A stretch of 5,528 nt of DNA from Sphingomonadaceae bacterium (GTDB taxonomy: Bacteria > Pseudomonadota > Alphaproteobacteria > Sphingomonadales > Sphingomonadaceae). A program made the translations under genes and the position numbers. The notes below the pieces were generated by a model. It ran no database searches. It had not been told where the DNA came from and saw only the letters and a program-made list of their open reading frames with translations. Of this stretch, positions 1 to 5,528 are shown in pieces. Within the stretch, counting starts at the first letter, position 1, and the number at the start of each line of letters is the position of its first letter. Location of the stretch: NCBI GenBank assembly GCA_020446665.1, contig JAGREF010000174.1, forward strand, positions 1-5,528, given 5' to 3'.

Positions 1-398
1 ACATCCTTGATGTGGATCATCCCGATCACATCGTCGAGCTGCTCGCGATAGACGGGCATGCGCGAATGGCCGTGTTCGGCAAAAGCGGCAACGAGATCCA
101 CCCAGCTGGACGAGGCTTCCACGGCGATGATCTCACCGCGCGGAATCGCAACGTCATCAGCATCATGCTCGCTGAAATGCAGCAGGTTGCGCAGCATCTG
201 GCGCTCAATCGACGAGAGGTCCCCATCACCGCTGGCCGTGTCGCCAGAGGGGTTCTCTTCCTCATGTTCGTCAATCGCTTCTTCGAGCTGGGCGCGCAGC
301 GAACGATCGCTTCCATCGCCTTCGAACAGCTTGCGGATGGCGAGCCAAAGCCCGCTCCTACTCTCCGCATCTCCCGTCTGGGAATCAGGTTCGGCCAT
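1..398 (-). CDS. corC: CorC/TlyC-family CBS-domain protein (5' part; runs off left edge)
   Basis: The minus-strand frame is open from an ATG at 398 to the window edge (132 full codons); the C-terminal half is missing. Residues 1-60 are a charged, acidic linker. A stretch at about 82-92 (DDVAIPRGEI) matches the region where CorC/TlyC proteins carry D-V-M-x-P-R. Residues 109-132 (GHSRMPVYREQLDDVIGM and following) are the start of the first CBS domain. In the family, paired CBS domains bind nucleotides and are followed by a CorC_HlyC transporter-associated domain; members are linked to Mg/Co efflux and envelope integrity, and the exact role here is unproven. The start lies 17 bp after the ybeY stop. 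An AGGAG on the minus strand (413-417) overlaps that stop and lies 14 nt from the ATG, rather far. An in-frame GTG at 413 is possible but directly abuts the AGGAG, so ATG 398 is preferred. Co-transcription with ybeY is likely. Confidence 0.9.
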   Translation of the reverse strand, partial: MAEPDSQTGDAESRSGLWLAIRKLFEGDGSDRSLRAQLEEAIDEHEEENPSGDTASGDGDLSSIERQMLRNLLHFSEHDADDVAIPRGEIIAVEASSSWVDLVAAFAEHGHSRMPVYREQLDDVIGMIHIKD

Positions 399-415
399 GG
401 CCGTGTGTTGCACTC

Positions 416-904
416 CTAAATGTTGCGGTCCCCATATGGGTCAGCAATTCCCAATTTGGCAAGAGCCGCGATTTCCAGGGCCTCCATGGCGGCGGCTTGC
501 TCGTCACTCTCGACATGGTCATGGCCTGTCAGATGAAGCAGGCCATGCACCAGAAGATGCGTGGCATGATCTTCTAAAGAAATCCCTTTTTCTGCCGCTT
601 CACGCGCGCAAGTGGCATGGGCAAGGGCGATGTCACCCAGCAGTTCAGGTGGCCCCTCTGTCCCCAGTTCGAGCAGTTCGGTGCGTTCCAGCATGGGGAA
701 AGAGAGTACATTGGTCGGCTTGTCCCGCTGGCGCCATTCGCGGTTGAGGATATGCACTTCCTCGTCAGAGGTGAACAACAGGCTCGCTTCCAGCCGGGGA
801 TTGGCCAGCACCGGTTCCACCTGCGCCGCAGCATCGGCCGCGCGGGCGGCCAGCGCTGCCCAGTCACCAGCGGGCCATTCTTCGGTTTCAACTTCGAGGT
901 TCAC
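416..904 (-). CDS. ybeY: Endoribonuclease YbeY (rRNA maturation factor)
   Basis: A 162-residue protein, normal for the family. The diagnostic zinc motif HGLLHLTGHDH is at residues 120-130, with H120, H124 and H130 as expected metal ligands. The upstream signature NREWRQRDKPTNVLSFP is at 54-70; it has TNVLSF where many homologues have TDVLSF. GDI follows at 90-92. YbeY is a cytoplasmic single-strand-specific metallo-endoribonuclease involved in 16S rRNA 3' maturation and 70S ribosome quality control. The start is a GTG at 904, chosen because a good Shine-Dalgarno ACGGAG (minus strand, 912-917) lies 7 nt upstream and the signature domain lacks a better start. It lies downstream of phoH and a small membrane-protein gene and upstream of corC, the usual alphaproteobacterial order. 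The 114-bp gap before it contains an inverted repeat, so some transcript processing there is possible. Confidence 0.97.
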   Translation of the reverse strand: MNLEVETEEWPAGDWAALAARAADAAAQVEPVLANPRLEASLLFTSDEEVHILNREWRQRDKPTNVLSFPMLERTELLELGTEGPPELLGDIALAHATCAREAAEKGISLEDHATHLLVHGLLHLTGHDHVESDEQAAAMEALEIAALAKLGIADPYGDRNI

Positions 905-911
905 TCAAAAG

Positions 912-917
912 CTCCGT
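912..917 (-). promoter_or_regulatory. Ribosome binding site of ybeY
   Basis: ACGGAG on the minus strand, 7 nt before GTG 904. It decides the non-ATG start of ybeY. It directly abuts the outer arm of the 914-1009 inverted repeat, sharing a few bases with it, so folding of that repeat in mRNA could affect access of ribosomes (inference). Confidence 0.6.
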
Positions 918-1009
918 TCACCCTGAGTCTGGAAAAGGGCCGTTGTTCATACCGGCGCGGCAGTGGAGGAAAAGCGGCCCTTCGACAAGCTCAGGAAAAG
1001 CAGGAACGG
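914..1009. repeat. REP-like imperfect inverted repeat with the sphingomonad CCTGAGCTTGTCGAAGG motif
   Basis: Three blocks pair in nested order: CCGTTC (914-919) with GAACGG (1004-1009), CCTGAG (922-927) with CTCAGG (990-995), and AAGGGCCG (935-942) with CGGCCCTT (975-982), around a 32-nt centre. The right arm contains CCCTTCGACAAGCTCAGG (978-995), the complement of a motif I recall as very frequent in intergenic regions of Sphingomonadales. The left arm looks like a degenerated copy in opposite orientation. It fills almost the whole gap between the small membrane-protein gene and ybeY. Probably a non-coding dispersed element able to form an mRNA hairpin; no function is proven. Confidence 0.65.
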
Positions 1010-1018
1010 TTGCCCCTC

Positions 1019-1393
1019 TTACCCTTGCGGATGATGAATCAGGCATTCCTGCGGCGGGCCAACGGGAATGATCTGGCGAAATCTGTAGACATAGGTGGAC
1101 TTGCACAAGGCCCCGTTTCCGGGGCCAGCAAAGGTGAGGATCGTGAAGAACATCACGCTGAAAACTGCAAACACTGTCAGTCCCAGCCACCAGACAATGC
1201 CTATCGTACGGGCCGACGATATGTGGGCAGAGAGGAACACCAAAATTGTGACGGCCACAGAGGCGAGGAGAAACCAGTCCTCGTTATCGTGGAGCGCAAT
1301 CATGAGCGCAGCGAGGCCCAGAATTAGCAAGCCGCAATGGCCGATTAGCCAAAAATATGGCCAAAGCCTGCGCCCCCGCAAGGGTGAGGTCAC
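1019..1393 (-). CDS. Small integral membrane protein of unknown function
   Basis: I do not recognise a named family. The 124-residue product has three clear hydrophobic segments at about residues 11-34, 40-58 and 64-89, each long enough to cross the membrane, with an RGRR-type basic stretch before the first (residues 6-9), suggesting a cytoplasmic N-terminus. The tail (90-124) is polar, with cysteines at 97 and 117. The GTG start at 1393 overlaps the phoH stop as GTGA (4 nt), a sign of translational coupling, and a GAGGG (minus strand, 1403-1407) lies 9 nt upstream. The stop is TAA at 1019-1021. The membrane-protein composition and the tight overlap argue for a real gene rather than a chance frame. 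It sits between phoH and ybeY, genes that are commonly adjacent, so it is probably a lineage-specific insertion in the operon. Its role cannot be stated. Confidence 0.72.
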   Translation of the reverse strand: MTSPLRGRRLWPYFWLIGHCGLLILGLAALMIALHDNEDWFLLASVAVTILVFLSAHISSARTIGIVWWLGLTVFAVFSVMFFTILTFAGPGNGALCKSTYVYRFRQIIPVGPPQECLIHHPQG

Positions 1394-2424
1394 TCGGCCT
1401 TGCCCTCATAGGCTTCGACAATGCGCCCCACAATCGGGTGGCGAACGACGTCGGCGGCGGTAAAGCGGCTGACGGCGATGCCTTCCACGCCTTCCAGTTT
1501 CTGCACTGCGTCGGAAAGGCCGCTCATTGCATCGCCGCCGGGAATATCCACCTGGCGCGGGTCGCCGCACACCACCATGCGGCTGTTCTGGCCGAAGCGA
1601 GTGAGGAACATCTTCATCTGTTCGCGCGTGGTGTTTTGCGCTTCATCGAGGATCACGAAAGCATCGGCGAGCGTGCGCCCGCGCATGAAGGCGATGGGGG
1701 CGATCTCGATCACGCCGCTGGCGATATGGCGCTCCACCTGTTCAGGCGGCATGCAATCATACAACGCATCGTAAAGCGGGCGCAGGAAGGGATCGACTTT
1801 CTCCTTCATGTCACCGGGGAGGAAGCCGATCTTCTCGCCCGCTTCCACTGCCGGACGGCTGAGGATCAGGCGTTGCACGCTGCCGGTGATCAGCTGGCTG
1901 ACCGCCTGCGCAACCGCGAGATAGGTCTTGCCTGTCCCCGCCGGACCAAGCGCGAAGATAATGTCGTTGCGGGTGAGCTGGTGCATATAGGGCACCTGGC
2001 CGGGGCTGCGCGGGACGATAGTCTTGCGCCGCGTGCGGATCATCACTTGCGGAGCCTGCGCCGCGTCTTTGGTCACAATTCCGTCCAGTGTTGGTTCGTT
2101 AGACATGGCAATGATGGATTCGATCATGCCTGTATCCAGTTCCTGCCCGGTAAGCAGTTTCTGGTGCATGGCCTGCAGCACGTCGCGGGCGCGGGCAACA
2201 TCGTCATCCGTGCCTTCAATCACCACCTTGTTGCCGCGAGCAGAGATGAACACGCCGAGCCGGTTTTCAAGATGGACAAGATTGGCGTCGAAATCGCCGA
2301 ACAGAGTGCCGAGCACGGCCTGTTCTTCAAATGCCACCTCCGCCCTTGCGCGGCGAGTATGGCTGCGGAGTTCTTCCGGATGGGCGAACGCCGATGGTTC
2401 GACGCCTGTATTCCTGCGACTCAT
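1390..2424 (-). CDS. phoH: PhoH-family ATPase (PhoH-like protein)
   Basis: A 344-residue protein, typical of PhoH-like proteins. Walker A GPAGTGKT is at residues 160-167, Walker B VILDEAQN at 257-264, and the family motif GDPRQVDIP at 287-295. The helical segment SRPAVEAGEKIGFLPGDM (189-206) is also characteristic. Residues 1-130 form the less conserved N-terminal part found in the chromosomal PhoH/YbeZ type. PhoH proteins are cytoplasmic P-loop NTPases resembling the N-terminal part of superfamily-1 helicases; the YbeZ type is encoded with, and reported to interact with, YbeY, suggesting a role in RNA or ribosome metabolism. The ATG at 2424 has AAAGGA (minus strand, 2429-2434) 4 nt upstream. 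It is the first gene of the left-hand minus-strand unit, with its own likely promoter. The phosphate-starvation link implied by the name is not shown by this sequence. Confidence 0.97.
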   Translation of the reverse strand: MSRRNTGVEPSAFAHPEELRSHTRRARAEVAFEEQAVLGTLFGDFDANLVHLENRLGVFISARGNKVVIEGTDDDVARARDVLQAMHQKLLTGQELDTGMIESIIAMSNEPTLDGIVTKDAAQAPQVMIRTRRKTIVPRSPGQVPYMHQLTRNDIIFALGPAGTGKTYLAVAQAVSQLITGSVQRLILSRPAVEAGEKIGFLPGDMKEKVDPFLRPLYDALYDCMPPEQVERHIASGVIEIAPIAFMRGRTLADAFVILDEAQNTTREQMKMFLTRFGQNSRMVVCGDPRQVDIPGGDAMSGLSDAVQKLEGVEGIAVSRFTAADVVRHPIVGRIVEAYEGKAE

Positions 2425-2449
2425 GCGATCCTTTCGGTTAGCGAGCGTG

Positions 2450-2477
2450 AGGATAGGCCGATGAGGGCGAGGCGCAA
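2450..2477 (-). promoter_or_regulatory. Possible sigma-70-type promoter for phoH
   Basis: On the minus strand, TTGCGC (2472-2477) and TATCCT (2450-2455) are separated by 16 bp. This would start transcription about 20 nt before the phoH ATG, leaving room for its AAAGGA. Matches to the consensus are moderate (about 3/6 and 4/6) and such matches occur by chance in this region. A promoter is needed here because the gene to the right is on the other strand. Confidence 0.3.
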
Positions 2478-2536
2478 GCGGTCGGTCTCAACGCGGCTGG
2501 GGATAGTCACAGGGCTGTCACCTGGGCATGCCGCAT

Positions 2537-2554
2537 CACCAGATCAGGCTGGTG
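2537..2554. repeat. Short perfect inverted repeat CACCAG-N6-CTGGTG in the divergent intergenic region
   Basis: Two 6-bp arms (2537-2542 and 2549-2554) flank ATCAGG. It lies midway between phoH and the plus-strand gene, about 22 bp upstream of a candidate -35 box for the latter. It could be an operator or a small hairpin, but an 18-bp element of this kind can arise by chance. Confidence 0.25.
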
Positions 2555-2575
2555 CTAGGCGTTCGTCGGGACGTA

Positions 2576-2605
2576 TTGACCACCAATCCGATCCCGCTTT
2601 CAGAT
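2576..2605 (+). promoter_or_regulatory. Possible promoter for the plus-strand secreted-protein gene
   Basis: TTGACC (2576-2581) is a 5/6 match to the -35 consensus; a weak -10, TCAGAT (2600-2605), follows after 18 bp. Transcription would begin near 2612, giving a leader of about 40 nt before the Shine-Dalgarno-like AGAGGA. The -10 is poor. Confidence 0.3.
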
Positions 2606-2645
2606 CTCAGCCATGTTTGCCATGGCAGGGGCACGCGAAACCTGC

Positions 2646-2651
2646 AGAGGA
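2646..2651 (+). promoter_or_regulatory. Shine-Dalgarno-like AGAGGA before an ACG codon
   Basis: AGAGGA followed by ATA and then ACG at 2655. The arrangement AGAGGA-ATA-ATG would be an ordinary start; here the expected ATG reads ACG. It marks where translation of the signal-peptide-bearing protein probably began. Confidence 0.4.
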
Positions 2652-2654
2652 ATA

Positions 2655-2735
2655 ACGGCTTACTCGCTCTTCAAGGCCGGATTGCTGGCTTGCCTGTCGT
2701 CGTTGGCGCTTACTCCCATTGCCGCCCAGGCCTAG
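2655..2735 (+). pseudogene. Detached signal-peptide leader of the plus-strand gene, ended by in-frame TAG
   Basis: Reading in the same frame as the downstream body, codons 2655-2732 give a classic Sec signal peptide if ACG 2655 is taken as the former start: a short n-region AYSLFK with one lysine, a hydrophobic core AGLLACLSSLALT, then PIAAQA with an A-x-A cleavage site. Immediately after this, TAG (2733-2735) stops the frame, and GAA TCC ACA GGC leads on into the body. CAG to TAG is a single transition and would restore AQAQESTG. In-frame ATGs at 2613 and 2622 also exist; starting there adds 14 or 11 residues before the leader and still ends at the TAG, giving at most a 40-residue peptide. 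Either a nonsense mutation, a sequencing error, or, less likely, a chance signal-like stretch. Confidence 0.6.
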
Positions 2736-2759
2736 GAATCCACAGGCAACCCGATCATC

Positions 2760-3320
2760 GTGGAAGGGGTGCTGGAGAAGGAAGTCGAGCGCCTGCGCAA
2801 GGAAGAACCATGGCTGTTCGAGACGACGCTGGATTACGAATATGAGCGGGTGCTGAAAGGGAGCGGCGCCGTACAGGCGTGGCATGCAACCAAGCTCAAA
2901 GGGCGGGATGGCAAGGAATTCGCCTCGATCATGGTGGGCGACCCGCCGCGTGAAGTGCAGGCGAATGATCCTTTTTCCGCAAACCGCCTGACGGGGCAGG
3001 TGCGGATGGACATGATTGGCTCAATTGTGCTGATCGACAGCCGGCTGGTGCCAGGCAAGACCATCAAGCAGCTGGCCGATTATGCGACGATGCGCAGTTT
3101 TGCGTCGGTCTATGACACGTCCGAAGGGGAAGTCAGCCCTACCTCGACCATCCTGTCACTGTTCGATGACGGGGCTGATTTGCCTGACGGCATGACCCCC
3201 TTCGACTGGGCCTATCTCCATGCATTGTACAAGGTTTCGCCCAACGCCGGCGGGGATTCGCTGACCAATGCGACCTGGACCGAATACAAGCGCCGGGCGC
3301 TGGGGATTGCCGAAGATTAA
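2760..3320 (+). CDS. Hypothetical protein, probably the truncated body of a secreted protein (possible pseudogene)
   Basis: No named family recognised. As an intact frame it gives 186 residues from a GTG at 2760, but that GTG has no convincing ribosome binding site, and the frame continues upstream through GNPII to a TAG that separates it from a signal peptide (2655-2732). The full original product would have been about 221 residues, exported to the periplasm. The body has no membrane segment and no cysteine. It begins with a charged, possibly helical segment (LEKEVERLRKEEPWLFE, about 5-21), has a middle part around LIDSRLVPGKTIKQLADYATM (about 91-111), and a C-terminal part with TSTILSLFDDG (128-138) and MTPFDWAYLHALYKVSPNA (145-163). 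The latter pattern (ILxLFD...L/MTxFDxAxLxALY) resembles conserved uncharacterised sphingomonad proteins as I recall them, unverified. Its TAA is 12 bp from the miaB stop, convergent. The absence of further stops suggests recent loss or an error in the sequence. Confidence 0.6.
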   Translation: MEGVLEKEVERLRKEEPWLFETTLDYEYERVLKGSGAVQAWHATKLKGRDGKEFASIMVGDPPREVQANDPFSANRLTGQVRMDMIGSIVLIDSRLVPGKTIKQLADYATMRSFASVYDTSEGEVSPTSTILSLFDDGADLPDGMTPFDWAYLHALYKVSPNAGGDSLTNATWTEYKRRALGIAED

Positions 3321-3332
3321 GGGCGCGCGGCG

Positions 3333-4676
3333 TTAGCCCGCAACGCGCTCCACCATCCTGCCTGCAAGCGAGTTCGGTCCAGCTTCGACCAGTTGGACAT
3401 GGACGAGGTCGCCCATCGCGGCTTCGCCTTCGAACCATACGCTTTGCAGCCAGGGTGATTTACCCAGCCACTGGCCGGGATGCTTGCCCTTGCGTTCGAC
3501 GAGGACCGTGCAGCTTTTGCCCACGCTCGCCTGATTAAAGGCCAGCTGGTCGCGGTTGAGCGCATCTTGCAGGCGGGCGAGGCGATCCTCCATCACCTCT
3601 TTCGCGATCTGATCCTCCATCGTCGCGGCAGGTGTGCCGGGGCGGGGGGAATATTTGAAGCTGTAGGCCTGCGCATAGCGGACTTCATCGACCAGTTTCA
3701 GCGTGTCTGCGAACTCGGCCTCGCTCTCGCCGGGGAAGCCGACAATGAAATCGCCGGACAGGGCAATGTCGGGCCGCGCCGCACGGAAACGTTCCAGGAC
3801 GCGCAGATAGCTTTCGACCGTGTGGCTGCGGTTCATCGCCTTCAGCACGCGGTCATTGCCGCTCTGCACGGGCAGATGGAGATAGGGCATCAGCTTGTCG
3901 ACTTCGCCATGCATGGCGATCATCCCGTCGGTCACATCATTGGGATGGCTGGTGGTGTAGCGGATACGCTGCAGATCGGGCAGGGCGGCCAAGGCCTTGA
4001 CCAGTCCGTCCATGCCGATGGCGCGGCCCTTGTCGTCCTCGCCGGTCCACGCATTCACATTCTGGCCCAGCAGCGTGATCTCGCGCGCGCCAGCTTCGAT
4101 CAGCCTCTGCGCTTCCTCGATCAGATCCTTGAACGGGCGGGAGATTTCCGCGCCGCGTGTGTAGGGCACCACGCAATAGGTGCAGAATTTGTCGCAGCCT
4201 TCCTGAATGGTGAGGAAGGCTGTCGCTCCGGTGCGGCGGCGGGCGGGCAGGGCATCGAATTTCGCGATGGGCGGCATGTCGGTGTCTGTCGCGCGCACGC
4301 CTGCCACCGCCTTGTCGAGCATTTCGGACAAGCGGTGATAGGCCTGCGGGCCGACCACGATGGAGACAGCCGGCGCGCGCGCCATGATTTCCTCACCCTC
4401 GGCCTGCGCAACACAGCCTGCGACGGCGATCAGCGGCCTTTTGCCTGCCGCATCGCCTGCCTTCACCAGCCGGCCAATATCGGAATAGACCTTCTCCGCC
4501 GCCTTCTCGCGAATATGGCAGGTGTTGAGCACGACCAGATCCGCATCCTCGCCCTCTGCCGCAGGCGCAATGCCGCGCGCGGCGAGGCTTTCAGCCATAC
4601 GCTCGCCATCATAGACATTCATCTGGCAGCCAAAGCTTTTGACGCGGTAGGTCTTGGGTGGAGAAGTGTGGGGCAT
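3333..4676 (-). CDS. miaB: tRNA-2-methylthio-N6-dimethylallyladenosine synthase MiaB
   Basis: A 447-residue radical-SAM methylthiotransferase, normal length. The N-terminal UPF0004 domain carries the three cluster cysteines C17 (KSFGCQMN), C53 (NTCHIREKA) and C88 (AVAGCVAQ). The radical-SAM CxxxCxxC is at C161, C165 and C168 (EGCDKFCTYC). The substrate-type signature CVVPYTRG (168-175), LLGQNVNAW and SGDFIVGFPGE follow, and a TRAM RNA-binding domain occupies roughly residues 378-445. It adds a methylthio group to i6A37 of tRNAs reading UNN codons, using two [4Fe-4S] clusters and S-adenosylmethionine, in the cytoplasm. CVVPYTRG favours MiaB over MtaB or RimO. ATG 4676 has AGGG (minus strand, 4684-4687) 7 nt upstream. 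It follows the acyltransferase gene by 25 bp and is probably co-transcribed. It ends convergently against the plus-strand hypothetical gene. Confidence 0.98.
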   Translation of the reverse strand: MPHTSPPKTYRVKSFGCQMNVYDGERMAESLAARGIAPAAEGEDADLVVLNTCHIREKAAEKVYSDIGRLVKAGDAAGKRPLIAVAGCVAQAEGEEIMARAPAVSIVVGPQAYHRLSEMLDKAVAGVRATDTDMPPIAKFDALPARRRTGATAFLTIQEGCDKFCTYCVVPYTRGAEISRPFKDLIEEAQRLIEAGAREITLLGQNVNAWTGEDDKGRAIGMDGLVKALAALPDLQRIRYTTSHPNDVTDGMIAMHGEVDKLMPYLHLPVQSGNDRVLKAMNRSHTVESYLRVLERFRAARPDIALSGDFIVGFPGESEAEFADTLKLVDEVRYAQAYSFKYSPRPGTPAATMEDQIAKEVMEDRLARLQDALNRDQLAFNQASVGKSCTVLVERKGKHPGQWLGKSPWLQSVWFEGEAAMGDLVHVQLVEAGPNSLAGRMVERVAG

Positions 4677-4701
4677 GGCGCGGCCCTATAGCGAAAGCGG
4701 A

Positions 4702-5528
4702 TCAGGAATCCAAAGGCGGTTTCACAGCTTCCGATTTCCCCGCATTATAGCGCACTGGCCCTACATCATGCGCGAAGTCGCGCAGCGGCTTGCCCAGTGC
4801 TTCCAGCAGCGCGGCTTCGATCTCTGCCCGCGCCCGTGCGCCGATTTCCTTGCGGCCCTTGTGGTCTTCTGGGCTGAAGGGTTCGAGATAGCGGATGCGC
4901 ACGGGGAAGCTGCCCTTGCGCGCCAGAATGCGCTTGGCATTGTTGATCCCGCCTTCTTCGCCGACCCAGCCTATTTCCTCGCTCACCGCGCCATAATCGA
5001 GCAGCACCGGCTGCACCAGCACGCCGGGCGGGGGCGGTTCCAGCACTTTCAACAGCGATGTTTTGAAAGGCAGCAGCGAATGGCCGTCGGTCGTGGTGCC
5101 TTCGGGGAAGACCGTGACTGACCAATTATCCGCCAGCGATTCTCGCAACGCGTTGATCTGTCCCGCCACATCGCCGCGCGCCTCGCGCTGGACATAGACT
5201 GTGCGGTTGAGGCGGCAGAGCCAGCTGATTACCGGAACTTTCGACAGTTCCGCCTTGGCGACGAAGGCCGTGCCGCTGGCGCCTGCGAGCGCGAGGATAT
5301 CAACCCAGGAGACATGGTTGGAAATGAAGAACACATCGCGCCGCAGCGGCGTGCCGCTGATTTCCACCCGCGCGCCGACAACCCAAGCGGCCTGCGCGAG
5401 GAACAGCTTGGGGAAGGGCGAACCATAAGCGAGGATGCGCCAGAGGTAATGCAGCGGCACATAAAGGATTAGCGACAGCAGCAATCCGCCCAAACGGCGG
5501 ATGAGGCGCAGCCAGCCACGGATCGAAA
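4702..5528 (-). CDS. plsC: 1-acyl-sn-glycerol-3-phosphate acyltransferase family protein (PlsC-like; 5' end off window)
   Basis: The frame stays open to the right edge (275 codons plus 2 nt). A TTG at 5493 could start it, but the upstream in-frame residues SIRGWLRLIRR look like the normal basic N-terminus before a membrane anchor, so the true start is probably outside. A hydrophobic segment (GGLLLSLILYVPLHYLW) is followed by the acyltransferase blocks: block I NHVSWVDI with the catalytic H-x4-D, block II around FVAKAELSKVPVISWL, block III FPEGTTTDG, and block IV VLVQPVLLDYG. The family transfers an acyl group to lysophosphatidic acid at the inner membrane in phospholipid synthesis; some relatives acylate ornithine lipids or other lysolipids, so exact substrate is unproven. 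The C-terminal 30 residues are variable. It lies 25 bp before miaB, an arrangement common in alphaproteobacteria. Confidence 0.93.
   Translation of the reverse strand, partial: SIRGWLRLIRRLGGLLLSLILYVPLHYLWRILAYGSPFPKLFLAQAAWVVGARVEISGTPLRRDVFFISNHVSWVDILALAGASGTAFVAKAELSKVPVISWLCRLNRTVYVQREARGDVAGQINALRESLADNWSVTVFPEGTTTDGHSLLPFKTSLLKVLEPPPPGVLVQPVLLDYGAVSEEIGWVGEEGGINNAKRILARKGSFPVRIRYLEPFSPEDHKGRKEIGARARAEIEAALLEALGKPLRDFAHDVGPVRYNAGKSEAVKPPLDS

Noticed and set aside
918..1190. A 90-codon minus-strand frame across the small membrane-protein gene and the gap before ybeY
   Set aside because: Its C-terminal part contains PELVEG, the usual spurious translation of the CCTGAGCTTGTCGAAGG repeat, and it overlaps a better membrane-protein gene in another frame.
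617..1327. A 236-codon plus-strand frame opposite ybeY and the gap
   Set aside because: It runs antisense to ybeY and contains LRQAQ, another spurious repeat translation.
1357..2655. A 432-codon plus-strand open frame opposite phoH
   Set aside because: It lies antisense to a certain phoH gene with all family motifs. Its product is rich in H, A, R and lacks any recognisable domain; long antisense frames are common in GC-rich DNA.
2655..2693. LLAC in the leader as a lipoprotein box
   Set aside because: The cysteine is residue 13, with a lysine at residue 7 leaving too short a hydrophobic core before it; the A-x-A site further on is a better cleavage site.
3330..3346. Small stem GCGTT/AACGC at the convergent stop codons as a bidirectional terminator
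   Set aside because: Only 5 bp, inside the end of miaB, without a T-run on either side.
3480..4691. A 403-codon plus-strand open frame opposite miaB
   Set aside because: Same reason: a mirror of codon bias in miaB, with no domain and no convincing ribosome binding site.
1..5528. CRISPR, toxin-antitoxin, prophage, insertion sequence, tRNA or riboswitch
   Set aside because: No direct-repeat arrays, transposase-like products, cloverleaf sequences or conserved riboswitch patterns were seen on either strand.

Overview
This window is GC-rich chromosomal DNA, most likely from an alphaproteobacterium of the Sphingomonadales (Sphingomonas/Erythrobacter type). Two things point there. First, minus-strand genes run in the order plsC-like acyltransferase, miaB, phoH, (small membrane protein), ybeY, corC, a familiar alphaproteobacterial housekeeping order. 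Second, the gap upstream of ybeY holds the motif CCTGAGCTTGTCGAAGG, which I recall as a common dispersed repeat in sphingomonad genomes. Genus assignment is inference.

Layout, in the minus-strand reading direction (right to left): a lysophospholipid acyltransferase whose 5' end lies beyond the right edge (4702-5528), then miaB after a 25-bp gap (3333-4676). These two look like one transcription unit. The minus-strand run is then interrupted by a plus-strand gene of unknown function (body 2760-3320, leader from about 2655) whose end faces miaB with only 12 bp between stop codons. A divergent intergenic region (about 2425-2654) follows. From it phoH (1390-2424) starts the second minus-strand unit: phoH, a 124-residue membrane protein overlapping it by 4 nt (1019-1393), a 114-bp gap with a repeat element, ybeY (416-904), and the start of a CorC/TlyC-family gene (1-398) that leaves the window on the left.

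How the genes work together: MiaB modifies tRNA, YbeY is an endoribonuclease for rRNA maturation and ribosome quality control, and PhoH-family proteins are ATPases often encoded next to YbeY. CorC and the acyltransferase relate to the cell envelope. The window therefore mixes RNA/ribosome maintenance and envelope functions, as usual for this locus.

The most unusual part is the plus-strand gene. Its frame can be read upstream into a convincing 26-residue Sec signal peptide, but an in-frame TAG sits exactly after the predicted signal-peptidase site, and the codon at the best-placed start is ACG, not ATG. It looks like a recently inactivated (or mis-sequenced) secreted-protein gene. I see no CRISPR array, insertion sequence, tRNA, rRNA, phage or defence system here.
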